Below are positions 41,601-52,323 of a stretch of DNA of 64,000 bases, in pieces; position 1 is the first letter of the stretch; each line of letters starts with the position of its first letter. Position numbers and translations under genes: made by a program. The notes below the pieces were generated by a model. The model ran no database searches. It was not told where the DNA came from and was given only the letters and a program-made list of their open reading frames with translations. This DNA comes from Asterias amurensis (Eukaryota > Echinodermata > Asteroidea > Forcipulatida > Asteriidae): assembly GCF_032118995.1 (NCBI RefSeq), contig NC_092650.1, positions 1,922,001-1,986,000 of the forward strand, written 5' to 3'.

Positions 41601-44600
41601 TCCATTCGTTTTAGCACCCGGAATAAATTTCGTTTGGAAATAACTGCTCTGTTGAATCGGCATTTCAACAATCATCAATTGTTTAGATGTAGTAGAAGTT
41701 AAACTATGGGAATGGTCAAAATGTAGTTGGTGTACAAATTAAATAGCATGACTGAAGCGAACCTGAATGAGAAAAAACCCCGAAATTATGCACTTTTTAT
41801 AGCGATATAGTTTGAGTAGATTAGGGTAACAGGTATGCGTGGTTATTCAGCGGCGCGTTAAAATGAAATAAGCGGGTAGTTTTTTGCTGAAACTGGCTGG
41901 GAAAACCTAAATTATTTCTTATACAGCAAATTAAAACAAAAGTAGGTCCACGTCAAAAGTTGAGAAGTTGAACTATCCACCCCGGACGTTATCATAATTC
42001 CTTTCCAGCGACTGATTCATTTTGGTTTTTTCCTGTTTCAGTTTCTAGTTGCAATGACCGAAACCGGAACTTCTACGGTCAGAGACAGGGTGTCATAACC
42101 TCCCCCGGTTTCCCCAACCCTTACCCAAACAACCAAGACTGCAGTTACTTCGTCGGGGTCCCTGACGCCAAGAAAGTCGAAATCACCATAAACGCATTGG
42201 GTCTGGAGGGAGTTGATGAATTGACGATCGGCAATGGTTCACTCGCTGACTATCGGGAGAATCTGCGAGCGTTTGGAGCAGAGGGTTTGAATGCGACCAT
42301 GGGGATGCCGGTTACCTTTGAGGTACCAGGTGACAGGGCGTGGTTGAACCTGTACACAGATGTGTTTAATACACGACAAGGATTCAGTGTCAACTATAGG
42401 ATAGGTAAGTATTAAAGGTCAAATTTAAAAGACATTAAATGTCTGAACCGATATCCCTGTTATTATACAATATACTTTTTTTTTGTCAATAAATGAAATG
42501 GCCGGGGTATTCAAACAGCAAAAAGCATGTTGCGTTTAACCAGGCACTATAGAGCGTGGCTGGTATATTATGTGCGTTCTGCTCTGCCATGCAATTTCGG
42601 ATCGGATACCACATGCCGCGCCTACATCCTTTGATGGCACTGTGAAGGGGTAACCTTGTTTCAGCTCCATATCAGAATAAAAAGACAAATTCAGTAGATT
42701 GTCAGACATTTCCCCCGTATAGAGGTTCGAACTCATCTTCGCATAATTTCCTCAGGCTTCTGCACTGTGGTGATATACCCATTAGGTAAATGGGAATGCA
42801 AAAAGGAGCACGCTGTAAAGTGGTATTGTAAAAAAATAAAAATGCCAGATACTTCCCCAGGTGAGGCTCGAACTCACAACCTTTGCATATCTTCACAGCA
42901 ACGCGTTTGGTTACTGTCTATAAGTACAACGCGCTAACCAATTGTGCTACTGGGGACGGCAAGAATAAGTGGCAATGTAAGAGCAAAATGAGTAAAATTG
43001 TTCAAAACACATATTTCATTAAAAGAAAAGTATGGCCATACATTTCCCCAGGTGAGGCTCGAACTCACAACCTTTGCATATCCTCACAGCAACGCGTTTG
43101 GTTACTGTCTATAAGTACAACGCGCTAACCGATTGTGCTACTGGGGACGGCGAGAGTAAGTGGCAATGTAAGAGCAAAATGAGTAAAATTGTTTCAAAAT
43201 AGATATATTTCACTAAAACAAAATCATGGCCATACAATTCCCCAGGTGAGGCTCGAACTCACAACCTTTGCATATCCTCACAACAACGCGTTTATGTTAC
43301 TGTCTATAAGTACAACGCGCTAACCAATTGTGCTACTGGGGACGGCAAGAATAAGTGGCAATGTAAGAGCAAAATGAGTAGAATTGTTTCAAAAAAGATA
43401 TATTTCATTGAAACAAAATCATGGCCATACATTTCCCCAGGTGAGGCTCGAACTCACAACCTTTGCATATCCTCACAGCAACGCGTTTGGTTACTGTCTA
43501 TAAGTACAACGCGCTAACCAATTGTGCTACTGGGGACGGCGAGTATGAGTGGCAATGTAAGAATAAAATGAGTAAAATTGTTCAAAACACATATTTCATT
43601 AAAAGAAAAGTATGGCCATACATTTCCCCAGGTGAGGCTCGAACTCACAACCTTTGCATATCCTCGCAGCAACGCGTTTGGTTACTGTCTATAAGTACAA
43701 CGCGCTAACCGATTGTGCTACTGGGGACGGCGAGAATAAGTGGCAATGTAAGAGCAAAATGAGTAAAATTGTTTCAAAAAAGATATAATTTATTTCAGTT
43801 TAAAAAAATCATGGCCATACAATTCCCCAGGTGAGGCTCGAACTCACAACCTTTGCATATCCTCACAGCAACGCGTTTGGTTACTGTCTATAAGTACAAC
43901 GCGCTAACCAATTGTGCTACTGGGGACGGCGAGTATGAGTGGCAATGTGAGAGTGAAATTGTCCAAAAGACATATTTCATTAAAAAAAATCATGGCCATA
44001 CATTTCCCCAGGTGAAACTCAAACTCACAACCTTTGCATATCCTCACAGCAACGCGTTTAGGTTACTGTCTATAAGTACAACGCGCTAACCAATTGTGCT
44101 ACTGGGGATGGCAAGAGTGGGTGGCCATTTTCCCCTAATGGCAGTTGGTTTGGGTCGACCAAGGTTCAATTACCATTTAGCAACCTCAAAAGTGAAAATA
44201 AAAACGTTTCTAAGAACAAAGCACCGACTGACCTAACAACACTCGTGGAAGTGTCGTGGCCGAGCGGTTAAGAACACCGAATTCAAACTCTGGTGTTTCT
44301 GATCAGCAGAGTGTGGGTTCGAATCCCCAGCCGCGACACTTGTGTCCTTAAGCAAGACACTCAACCATTGCTTCGTCCTTCGGATGGGACGTAAAGCCGT
44401 TGGTCCCATGTGTTGTGTAACGCATGTAAAATAACCCAGTGCACTTATCGAAAAGAGAAGGGGTTTGCCCCGGTGTTCCTGGCTGTGGCTGCTGTATGCG
44501 CCATAGCACCTTGTAAACCCTTATAAGGTGCTACATAATTGGGTCTCACAATTCATAACTTAATAACCAATTCTTTCTGTGTAACTAAGCGCCTTGAGTA

Positions 44601-45831
44601 CCTTGATTGGTAGATACGTGCGCTATATAAGACAATTCATTTTTTTTATTATTATTATTATTATTTACCTTTTCACTTTATTTCTGATGTATATTATACA
44701 TTATGTTGTAAACTCTTAGATTAATTTTAAAAATGAATTATTTTAACCAGATGGCGACGAGTGCCTCAGTAACCCATGTTTGGCCGGACAGAAGTGCGTT
44801 GACCTGGAATACGAATTTGCCTGCCAAGGTAAGTGATGTCATAATATGAAGTCGGTCTCTCTATAAACTCATCTCGACGTATAATAAAACCAAAGCTTGC
44901 CGCAAAATCTTGTTGAAACTTATAGAAGTGTTGGCGAGAAATACAAAATTAAGAAACTTGTGCCGAGTTTAATATCATGAATCATTTCATATTCCCATAT
45001 ATATTCCAAATCCCTTTTAATACAATTCAGATGACATTAATATGGTTTTATATTTTGTTTCAATCGTTTTCGATAACCATAAATAATCATTTTATCCTAC
45101 TTTTCCCCCAGTGGATGGAAGACCACCAGTAACCACAACTGCCCCTACCACCACATCTGCCACCTCCTCCCCTGCCCCGGTGACCAACGCCCCGGTTATA
45201 ACCACTCAGGCCCCGGCAACCACTGAGGCGGCAGACGACTCAGAGTCCAGCGAAGAAACAGGAGGTGCATCCCTTGGTGGTGGTCGTGGTGGTGGGGATG
45301 ATGATGACGAGTCTCAGGAACAAAATGGTGGTAGGTTTATTTATTTTTCCTGAACATGCACAACGATTGGCACGATGGTAACAAAGAACTGGGAAAACTG
45401 CATATTCTTTCCGGTATCTATAATGTAATTGATTCAAATCTTTCGATGGACATTTATTGGTTTGCATAAAGCAAATCGCCTGAAACATGCATAACGACCG
45501 ACATAAAGCTAAAACAGCACATTCTTACCCGGTCTCTAGTGACAAAACACCGACTAAAGTATTTTAACAAAAAATGTTGAAAATCTGAGTTGGACTCGAT
45601 TCCTACAATTCCGTTGAAAATACGAGAGTGTTGTTATTTTATCTCGATTTTTCCCTCGAAGAAAAGAACACTCAACCTTACATTAGTTTTAAATGCATTT
45701 TGTTATTGTTTCCTTCAGGTGGCAACGCACAGCGGCCGCAAAAGCCAAAGAAGAACAGTTACCGAAGACGTGTACAGCGCCGCAGACAGCAGAGAAAGAG
45801 ACCTAACAGTAACAGACGTGGTGGGGACTAA
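35606..45831 (+). CDS. Secreted protein with three EGF-CUB-half-EGF cassettes
   Basis: Predicted secreted or matrix protein of unknown role. Exons: 35606-35666, 37430-37549, 38099-38455, 38986-39075, 39619-39735, 40031-40387, 40917-41006, 41391-41507, 42042-42404, 44751-44828, 45112-45330, 45719-45831. They total 2082 nt, or 693 aa. Order: signal peptide (1-18); six-Cys EGF, CUB, four-Cys half-EGF starting DGDEC; this trio three times (to about residue 583); Thr/Pro-rich linker (about 584-630); Gly/Asp/Glu-rich stretch; basic tail to residue 693 with YRRRVQRRRQQRKRP. Every intron is phase 1. Each CUB keeps the first Cys pair but has no second pair, and retains D-E-L/D-N-L and the TD motif typical of calcium-binding CUBs. 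The basic tail could bind polyanions (inference). It resembles no named protein that I can recall. The gene model is solid; the function is not known. Confidence 0.93.
36478..36540. repeat. 63-bp near-perfect palindrome
   Basis: TTTGTATTCCTTGTATAATG is mirrored by CGCATTACAAGGAATACAAA, with GCGCCAGTAGA pairing TCTACTGGCGC at the centre. It is in intron 1 of the CUB/EGF gene. RNA from either strand would form a long hairpin. Confidence 0.9.
37259..37314. repeat. 56-bp near-perfect palindrome
   Basis: GGTTTTACCCTT pairs AAGGGTAAAACC and CACCGATGTGT pairs ACACATCGGTG, around a short loop. It is in intron 1 of the CUB/EGF gene. A half copy (CACATCGGTGTAAGAGTAAA) is near 40766. Confidence 0.9.
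41214..41339. repeat. Foldback with GCCGATTTCACGA ends
   Basis: GCCGATTTCACGA at the left is mirrored by CGTGAAATCGGC at the right. Internal ACGCAACTGCG and TGCGCAAGT text also pairs in part. In an intron of the CUB/EGF gene. Confidence 0.75.
42853..42956 (-). tRNA. tRNA-Ile(UAU) with intron, array copy 1
   Basis: Minus strand: acceptor TCCCCAG pairs CTGGGGA. The D arm has GGTTAGCGC, the anticodon arm TTGTA-CTTATA. An intron of 30 nt follows position 37, then A-TGCAA, and the T arm GTGAG-TTCGAGC-CTCAC. The mature tRNA would be 74 nt. A12-C23 is a mismatch in the D stem in all copies. A T-run lies downstream (complement of 42829-42840). Confidence 0.9.
43044..43147 (-). tRNA. tRNA-Ile(UAU) with intron, array copy 2
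   Basis: The same structure as copy 1, with the D-loop variant CAATCGGTTAGC, which is closer to the vertebrate tRNA-Ile(UAU) sequence. 191 bp from copy 1. Confidence 0.9.
43238..43342 (-). tRNA. tRNA-Ile(UAU) with intron, array copy 3
   Basis: Same structure. The intron is one base longer (31 nt). Confidence 0.88.
43433..43536 (-). tRNA. tRNA-Ile(UAU) with intron, array copy 4
   Basis: Same structure as copy 1. Confidence 0.9.
43624..43727 (-). tRNA. tRNA-Ile(UAU) with intron, array copy 5
   Basis: Same structure, with the CAATCGG D-loop variant as in copy 2. Its flank also matches copy 2, suggesting block duplication. Confidence 0.9.
43823..43926 (-). tRNA. tRNA-Ile(UAU) with intron, array copy 6
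   Basis: Same structure as copy 1. Confidence 0.9.
44004..44108 (-). pseudogene. Probable tRNA-Ile(UAU) pseudogene, array copy 7
   Basis: The T arm reads GTGAG-TTTGAGT-TTCAC, losing the invariant C56 and weakening the B box. The rest of the gene and its intron (31 nt) match the array. It is the outermost copy on the upstream side. Confidence 0.75.
44251..44666 (+). mobile_element. Full-length tRNA-Leu-derived SINE
   Basis: The head GTCGTGGCCGAGCGGTTAAG carries a B box GGGTTCGAATCC. The body has CTTCGGATGGGACGTAAAGC and GCCCCGGTGTTCCTGG, and the tail GCGCTATATAAGACAATTCA followed by an (ATT)n run. It lies directly upstream of the tRNA array in the same intron, on the other strand. Confidence 0.9.
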
Positions 45832-45881
45832 AAAGAACACAACATAATATCGCCGACATGAAAACAAAGTTCTCAATCTGT

Positions 45882-45887
45882 AATAAA
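45882..45887 (+). terminator. Polyadenylation signal of the CUB/EGF gene
   Basis: AATAAA 51 bp after the stop codon. Another AATAAA-containing stretch occurs near 46473 and could be an alternative. Confidence 0.65.
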
Positions 45888-46903
45888 TATCAAACCGCCT
45901 TCTTTATGCTGCTGTTGGCTATATAAAGGTTTTGACAACATGTTGTTTTACAGGTTTTTTTACCAAGTAAACAACGTGACCAATTCATGGTTTTTTTCAT
46001 AGACGCACTTCAGGCTTGTGAAAAAGCCCCATTTTCCACTTTTGGTAATCATTTTTTTTTAAACCGGCCTACAAACTTTTGATTAGAAACACATACAGTA
46101 TATTTCGATTGTATAAAGCATTTTGAGAAATATTTCACTTCAAAGTAGTTATATAAAAGATATTCATATCACAAAAATTTAATAAGAAGCGCCCGTGTAT
46201 TCTTGCACATGGATTATTCTTCAATGGTGTGCAGACAACATTCGCTCCGGATTTTCGGTGATGTCCCCAAAACGCGACCACCTTTTAAAATGAAACTTTT
46301 CACAGGTTATTTTTAATCTACATTATATAGGATTAAAACGACCAAACTTTTCCAAAAACCAAGCCTTCAAGACAACTTTTTGTATATTACTAATTACCGT
46401 TTAACGTGATTGTAGTGTTGTTACTGTTTTTTATATATTGTTCTGACGTCTTTTCTTATTTATACATTTAACGAATAAATAATAGAATCAAATCAAACTC
46501 GCATGTGCCCGGGTATCCATGGGCCATAATGATTGTGTTTTTCAAGAACGATTGTTAGAAAGGCATAATGTGAATGCAAAACAGAGTCAGTTGTATACTA
46601 TTTTGCAATACATAATTCTATACGCAGATATATGATGGAATAATAAAGATACAGTTATTCAGCTAAATTTCTACGATCAGCAATACTTTATTTTGTGTTT
46701 TATGTTTTGTTTGTAAAAATGTGCCTTTTGGTGCGTACTCTTTTGTCACACTATGCATTTGATAGAGGAAGATTACAAACAACAGACTTCCAAAATGGCA
46801 TAAGAGTTGAATAGCATTGTAAGGTGCAAGGGGTAAATTTCAACACGTGTCGTTTTCGTCTTTTTAAATGTGTTATTAATTACCGCGGAGAGTATGCATT
46901 CTG

Positions 46904-46950
46904 ATTGGTCGAATATTGGTCACACGGGCGGGGGTCATAACATCTATAAA
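46904..46950 (+). promoter_or_regulatory. Orphan CCAAT/GC-box/TATA promoter-like cluster
   Basis: Two ATTGG (inverted CCAAT) boxes at 46904-46908 and 46915-46919, a GC box GGGCGGGGG at 46926-46934 and TATAAA at 46945-46950, all with standard spacing. No gene of any size follows on this strand. An AATAAA occurs near 47054. Confidence 0.5.
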
Positions 46951-47875
46951 GACAGCGGCCAGCCATCTTTAGTATTGCTCAGACATACTTGGTTCAAAAA
47001 AGACAAGGAAAACGAGCAAAACAAACATTTAGACAAATCGTTTTTCCTTCATTAATAAATTTAACTTATTTTCAAGGCTTATAATGTTCACCAGCATTGA
47101 CATGAAAGGCAGTAATTAACAAACGAACTAACCCTCATGCAGTGCTATATTGCACCTGATCATTTTTGCATTTTGAAAATTTATTAAAAAATTCACTGCA
47201 TCTTTCTGGGAATTAGAAAAGTGGACTTGAATTTGGGGATTCACTCTGTATGTTAAAAACCCAATTCAAACTTACTATTTTGACCCAAAAAGACTTTCTG
47301 GTAACCTTAAAATGAAAATAGATGATTTGAAGAAAGAAAAAAACTCTTCCAATAAAAAGCAAAGCCAAATTCTGCATAGTGTTATACAAACTGCCAGCGA
47401 CTTAAAAAAAAAGAAAAAAAGAAACTCCTTGTTGCTGACATTAATTGCATAGATATGAATATGCATAGATCATACGACTGTGAATATTTGTTGGTAAGAT
47501 ATCTGCTGCTCAAAGGTCATGGATTTAAATTCCATCCGACTAGAATGCCTGCGATTTTTCACATCATGACTAATTTGATTGTGAAAACCAAAGTAACTAC
47601 GGAGTCTTCAAATACTAACCAGTAAGTTTCCAAAGTACAAAACTTTTTTTAAAATATAAAATATACAAACAATCCTGTACTTTGTCTTAGATCATATTCC
47701 CGTAAAAGGAACTCTTTTAACTCTCACAAGGGGACATACAAACCTAGCTGTCAATCTCTCTCATACACACATTGTTTAAATGTCCACAATTATGAATTCA
47801 ACAAATCAGGAAATTGTGATTCAGTAACTAGATGACAATACTTTTTCTAGTCATTATAAAATAAACAATTAGCTT

Positions 47876-48122
47876 GGTAGGATTCGAACTCACAACTTTT
47901 TGATTGCAAGTCAAGCAGTTTAACCACAAGACTACTATTAAAACCATCACGAAATTGTGATTCAGTAACTACATAATCAGAGGTTGGCTTAGCAGGATTC
48001 AAACCCACAACCTTGTGATTGCAAGTCATGCAGTCTAACCACTGGACCACAGTGAGCTTGGTAGGATTCAAACTCACAACCTTGTGATTGCAAGTCCTGT
48101 AGTCTAACTACTGGACCAGCAT
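47876..48122 (-). repeat. Three tandem tRNA-like repeats
   Basis: On the minus strand each unit has GACTTGCAATCACAAGGTTG-type text before a B box such as GGGTTTGAATCC, and two have a TGGTTAGACTGCA A-box-like part. Acceptor stems do not pair, so these are tRNA-derived repeats rather than working genes. Confidence 0.55.
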
Positions 48123-48163
48123 GACCTTTGGAGGTTAGTTAGCTGAGAGAAAAGAAAATCTAA

Positions 48164-51100
48164 TCAGCATTCCACTATGTTCTTCACCGCTCCTTCAATA
48201 TCCGGGTATTTAAATTCATATCCACTCTCAATTGTCCTTTTAGGAATAACTTTCTGTCCTTCGAGGAGCATGACTGCTCTCTCTGAACCAAACACCGTCT
48301 TGATGGCAAAACCCGGTGCTGGGATAATTGCAGGTCTCCAGAGCGCCGAAGCAAAAGCCTTAGTGAACTCCCGGTTTGTTATGGGTGAAGGAGCTACCCC
48401 ATTAAGGATTGCAGGGGTGTTGGGATTCTCGATAGCATGGACGAATATACCAGCGATGTCATCGATGTGAATCCATGGGAAGTACTGATTGCCTGAACCA
48501 AGGACGCCACCAACGCCGAGTCTGAACGGCCAGATCATCTGCTCAATAGCACCACCTCCACGTCCGAGAACCAAACCTAGAAAAGAAAACAGCTAAACTA
48601 TCAGGCCTTGAAATAACCCACGACACCAACAGAAACTGCCATGGTGCCATGTCCTACACTGTCTGAATTTTTATTTTAATTTTTTTGTAAGCTTACCTAT
48701 CCTAACAGTAACATGTCTGACATGATCGTGAGTCTCAGGCAGAATGGAGCTCTCCTCCCAAGCTGCACATAATCTAGCCAGTTCATCGGCGTGTCCCCCA
48801 TGGCTGTCCTCTGTGTATTCATCTGTCAGGCTTGGGGCGTAGTAACCTTCATAAAACAATAACATGGTTTGGCGATGTAGTAACTTTGAAGTATGAACCC
48901 ATCAAAACAGTAGCGAAACCAGGGCCCAATTTCATAAAGCTGCTTAAAGGAGCTGGACACTATAGAAAAATACTCAAAATAGTTGTTTGCATAAAAACTT
49001 GCTTGTAAACTAGCAATGGAGAGCTATTGGTAGTATAAAACATTGTAGGAAACTCCATCTGATGTAACATAGTTTTTAAGAAAGAGGTAATTTGTCAATC
49101 AAACAATGATCAGGACTGAAGCCTTTAAATAGGCATCTGAAAGCAAACAAATTTGAGCAACAGGGGAATTTCTTATTTCATTATTCTCTTGCAACTTCGA
49201 TGACCAAGTGGCTCCGTGGGGTGTCTAGGCCGAGCGGATAAGAGCACCGAACTCAAGCTCTGGTGTGTCTGTTCAGCAGAGTGTGGGTTCGAATCCCGGT
49301 CATGACACTTGTGGTCTTTAGCAATACACTTAACTATAATTGCTTCTCCCAAACAAGGGGTAAATGGGTACCTGTAAGGGCAGAGATGGTTTTTGTGATT
49401 GATTAGCTTAGTGCGCTACATATTTGGCGGCACAGGCTGTATACTCCCCAGAGAGCTGAGATGGTTTAAGGAATGATTTAAGGCCCAGTGACCAGGGGTA
49501 ATAATGTGGAAGCGCTTTGAGACATGGTGTATAAAGCGCTATATAAAAACTGACTATTATTATTATTATTATTTTATATGTATACCCCACTTGGGTTTTT
49601 ACCTACCTACAGCGGATGAGGACACAAAGACCTTGGGAGGTTTGTTAGCCTCGGCGATGGCCTTGACTAGTGTTGCAGTTGTCTGCACACGACTATCTCT
49701 CACCTCTTTCTGAAACTCTTCAGTCCATCTGAATGAAGATCAAAATAAGACAAATACTTCATCATTTCGATCTGATCACTACCTCTAGGCAAATAAACAG
49801 GGCCAAAATAGATCATCTCAAAGGGTTTGAGACATTTTCATACGAAACAAAACACAATGTCCACAGATTTAAATTAAATTTACACAGTTTGAAGATATGG
49901 ATGCTGGACAGCATTCCCTTGAAATATTACTTACTGAGGTGCTGTAGTTTTTGAAAAATGAGTAAAACAATGTCACAAAAATAACTTTTGTCTCAGTGAG
50001 ACAAAAATTATTTTAGCATGTACAACATATTTACCAGTATGGGTATTTAAAATCAGGTCAAGACCAACCTCAGAAGGAACTTTCAGTCTTATTTGCTCTT
50101 ATTTTACTGATTTACCTTTTGAGAGGGTTAAGAATGTTCTCTCCCGACAGACTGACTACTGCATCACAAGCTGGTAACCCTTTGGACTTCAAACGATCCT
50201 GGTTTGAAAAGAAAAGTTCACATTTAAAAAAAAATCAAAAAAACTTATGAAAAGTCACATTTCATTTGCCTTATGGTGCATATTAGGTCTCTTAGGCATG
50301 TACAAAAAGGTCACTGAAATCTGACAACAAAAACATGAGAGAGCATTTATAAGACATTACAATTTATATCTGAAAGCAATTGTTCCTTCAAATAAGTTTG
50401 AAGTGATATTCTGGAATGGTGCAAGTCTCAGGAATATTTGAAAGAAATATTCTGTTTCATGGTGTAGACTCTTTAACTGGGGAGTTGTACTCCTTTTTTT
50501 TATTTTTTACTTGTACATCGTCCGGCGCCCCAGTTATAGTGTGTCTATTACAGTGCATTGTTCTGCTTCTTTCACACTGAGGTTCCCAAATATGTTCAAG
50601 CAATGTGTAAGACTTGCGGTGTCACTTACCCATGAGATTTTATCCTTCCCTGGTGTGCGAGAAACGAGTAAGACACTGTGCCCCCTCTGGGTAAGTAACC
50701 TCTTAACGGCTGTTCCTATAAAGCCACTCCCTCCTCCTGTATTAAATAAAAATAATTGCATATTATATACAAAGTATTAAGAAATTATGAATTATAGAAT
50801 TTTGGGGAAAATGTTCGTATGGTGCCACCACTTTTTCATACGATATGAAAGAACATAGTATCTAATTTACCTCAATGCATATGCGATATCCCTTTTTGTA
50901 AAAATTAGTGAAAAAGTGGTGGCGCCCTACGAAAAGTTATCTGAATTTTTTTAATACCTAGTTTGTTGTCACACCTTGTTTGGCTCTGCAGGCCACTTGT
51001 ACAGTTTGAGTCAGTAATGACACATGGGCGTTCACTCAGCCCTACCTGCCCGATAATGTTGAAAACAGTTGTTGAATGTTGGGTGCAATTCCAGTTCTTA

Positions 51101-51349
51101 TTCTACCTCCATGGTAAAGTTGGAGTTAATACTTTTTTTATTTTACAGAATACAAACAGAACAGAATTGTGAGATTAGTTTTATTACGTACTGTACACTA
51201 CAGTCAGCCTTGGGTAGTTGACACCGACAGTTAAATAAGACAGACAGACTTATATAAGTTACACACTGCTTCTGCCGTTGATTGAGAGAACACTTTCTTC
51301 ACGAAACTGATGCAACACTCTTTCTTCACTTACCCAACAAAACCAACAT
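48164..51349 (-). CDS. SDR39U1: SDR39U1-family epimerase-like protein
   Basis: Extended short-chain dehydrogenase/reductase of the YfcH/SDR39U1 type, probably binding NADP(H). The substrate is unknown for the family. Exons in gene order: 51334-51349, 50630-50736, 50116-50198, 49607-49728, 48697-48846, 48164-48576. They total 891 nt, or 296 aa (human about 293). The first coding exon is only 16 nt (MLVLL plus one base). The glycine-rich nucleotide motif GGGSGFIG spans the first junction. Other landmarks are LSGENILNPLKRW, SSSAVGYY, VLGRGGGA, FPWIHIDDIAG, and the C-terminal signature LLEGQKVIPKRT. All these blocks are in family order with no gaps. No intact targeting peptide is obvious. Confidence 0.95.
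48944..49212 (-). mobile_element. MITE A copy 7, truncated
   Basis: Only the TTAAAGGAGCTGGACACTAT end is present. The other side is lost after ACTTCGATGACCAA, just before the SINE at 49221. It lies in an SDR39U1 intron. Confidence 0.75.
49221..49575 (+). mobile_element. tRNA-Leu-derived SINE, second type of body
   Basis: The head GTGTCTAGGCCGAGCGGATA and B box GGGTTCGAATCC resemble the 44251 element, but the body differs (TTAAGGCCCAGTGACCAGGG). The tail GCGCTATATAAAAAC is followed by an (ATT)n run. In an SDR39U1 intron. Confidence 0.85.
50813..50936. repeat. Foldback with GCGCCACCACTTTTTCA arms
   Basis: GGTGCCACCACTTTTTCA at the left is mirrored by GTGAAAAAGTGGTGGCGCC at the right. About 124 bp, in an SDR39U1 intron. 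Confidence 0.8.
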
Positions 51350-52317
51350 TATGGTGATGTGTGGAGCTTCTTCGCAGTCAGTAGAAGCTCAATTAATGTT
51401 CTTAAAGCTTCCCTGTTGTTTATAACAATAACTTTACGATGTTTCATAAAGTTATTTTTGAAACAAGTCAAGTCGGGCCCAGACATCACACATTTTCTTC
51501 CTCATTCCCGTCTCAAGTTACATCATCGTAACAATGCACGCACGACGGCTGTTTGATGATTTTTACAACCATGAACCAACGGCTGTTTAAAAAGGGTTCA
51601 AACGACGAAACGCACGCGTTTCATGGTGAAATGTACTGATCCTATTTAGATCTCATTTGAAGGGATTTATTTTTTTGTTTTTTGTTAAACTTTTCGGGTA
51701 AACTTTCCAAAAAGAAACTATAACAAATTGATTATCAAAAGTCAACAAAATCAACCTAGGTCCACATTTAATATTACTCCCCCCCTTCAGTACATCCATC
51801 TCTTTCAAGAAACTACTTGATCCTTCTTTTGTTTTCAGCTTATACTGTTTTATGTAAGGAGCTTTTTTTAAACATACAATCTTAGATATTAATGGACAAG
51901 AAAAGAATTCACGTATGCTTTGATGCGGGCCTGAATATTTTATTCGGAAATATACAATTGTTTATCAGTTACAAATAATTCAAATATTTCATGTGTTGTT
52001 TTGGGCATGCAATGTATAACTCTGGGGTTCCTTATTAAAACATTGATATACGTTTTGTTTTCTTCAACCACACTGTTAAATCACTTCAAAAATTCTGCCT
52101 CCAAGAAAAACAGCTTCTAACATAAACGTCATTGACCCTAAATAAAAAAAGGCAAAAGTTTTTACATTTTACAGAAATTGCTAAAATATCCTTTATAAAA
52201 ATTGTTTCCCAATTGCAAAAAAAAAGAATATTAAAGGCATTTTGACAATCATATACAGACTGTTGGGCCACTATTGGGCCAGCTTCTGGCTGCACCTAGG
52301 AGCTGATTTAAGAATAC
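51350..52317. other. Spacer between SDR39U1 5' end and TANGO6 3' end
   Basis: About 1 kb with no supported gene. It should hold the SDR39U1 promoter and 5' UTR on the left. No TATA box or CpG-dense patch is obvious. Confidence 0.45.
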
Positions 52318-52323
52318 TTTATT
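52318..52323 (-). terminator. Polyadenylation signal of TANGO6
   Basis: AATAAA on the minus strand, about 255 bp beyond the stop codon at 52577-52579. Confidence 0.6.

Larger units (their letters stand above)
45888..48163. other. Convergent intergenic region
   Basis: About 2.3 kb between the 3' ends of the CUB/EGF gene and SDR39U1. It holds the promoter-like cluster at 46904-46950 and the tRNA-like triplet at 47876-48122. Otherwise it is AT-rich with no supported gene. Confidence 0.5.

Noticed and set aside
42883-44089. Repeated plus-strand open frames of about 80 codons with nearly identical proteins
   Set aside because: They are the complement of the tandem tRNA-Ile genes. The similarity follows from the RNA genes, and no start or splice context supports translation.
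42853-44108. Regularly spaced repeats resembling a CRISPR array
   Set aside because: The repeats are about 100 bp, fold as tRNAs and have similar rather than unique spacers. The setting is an animal gene intron.
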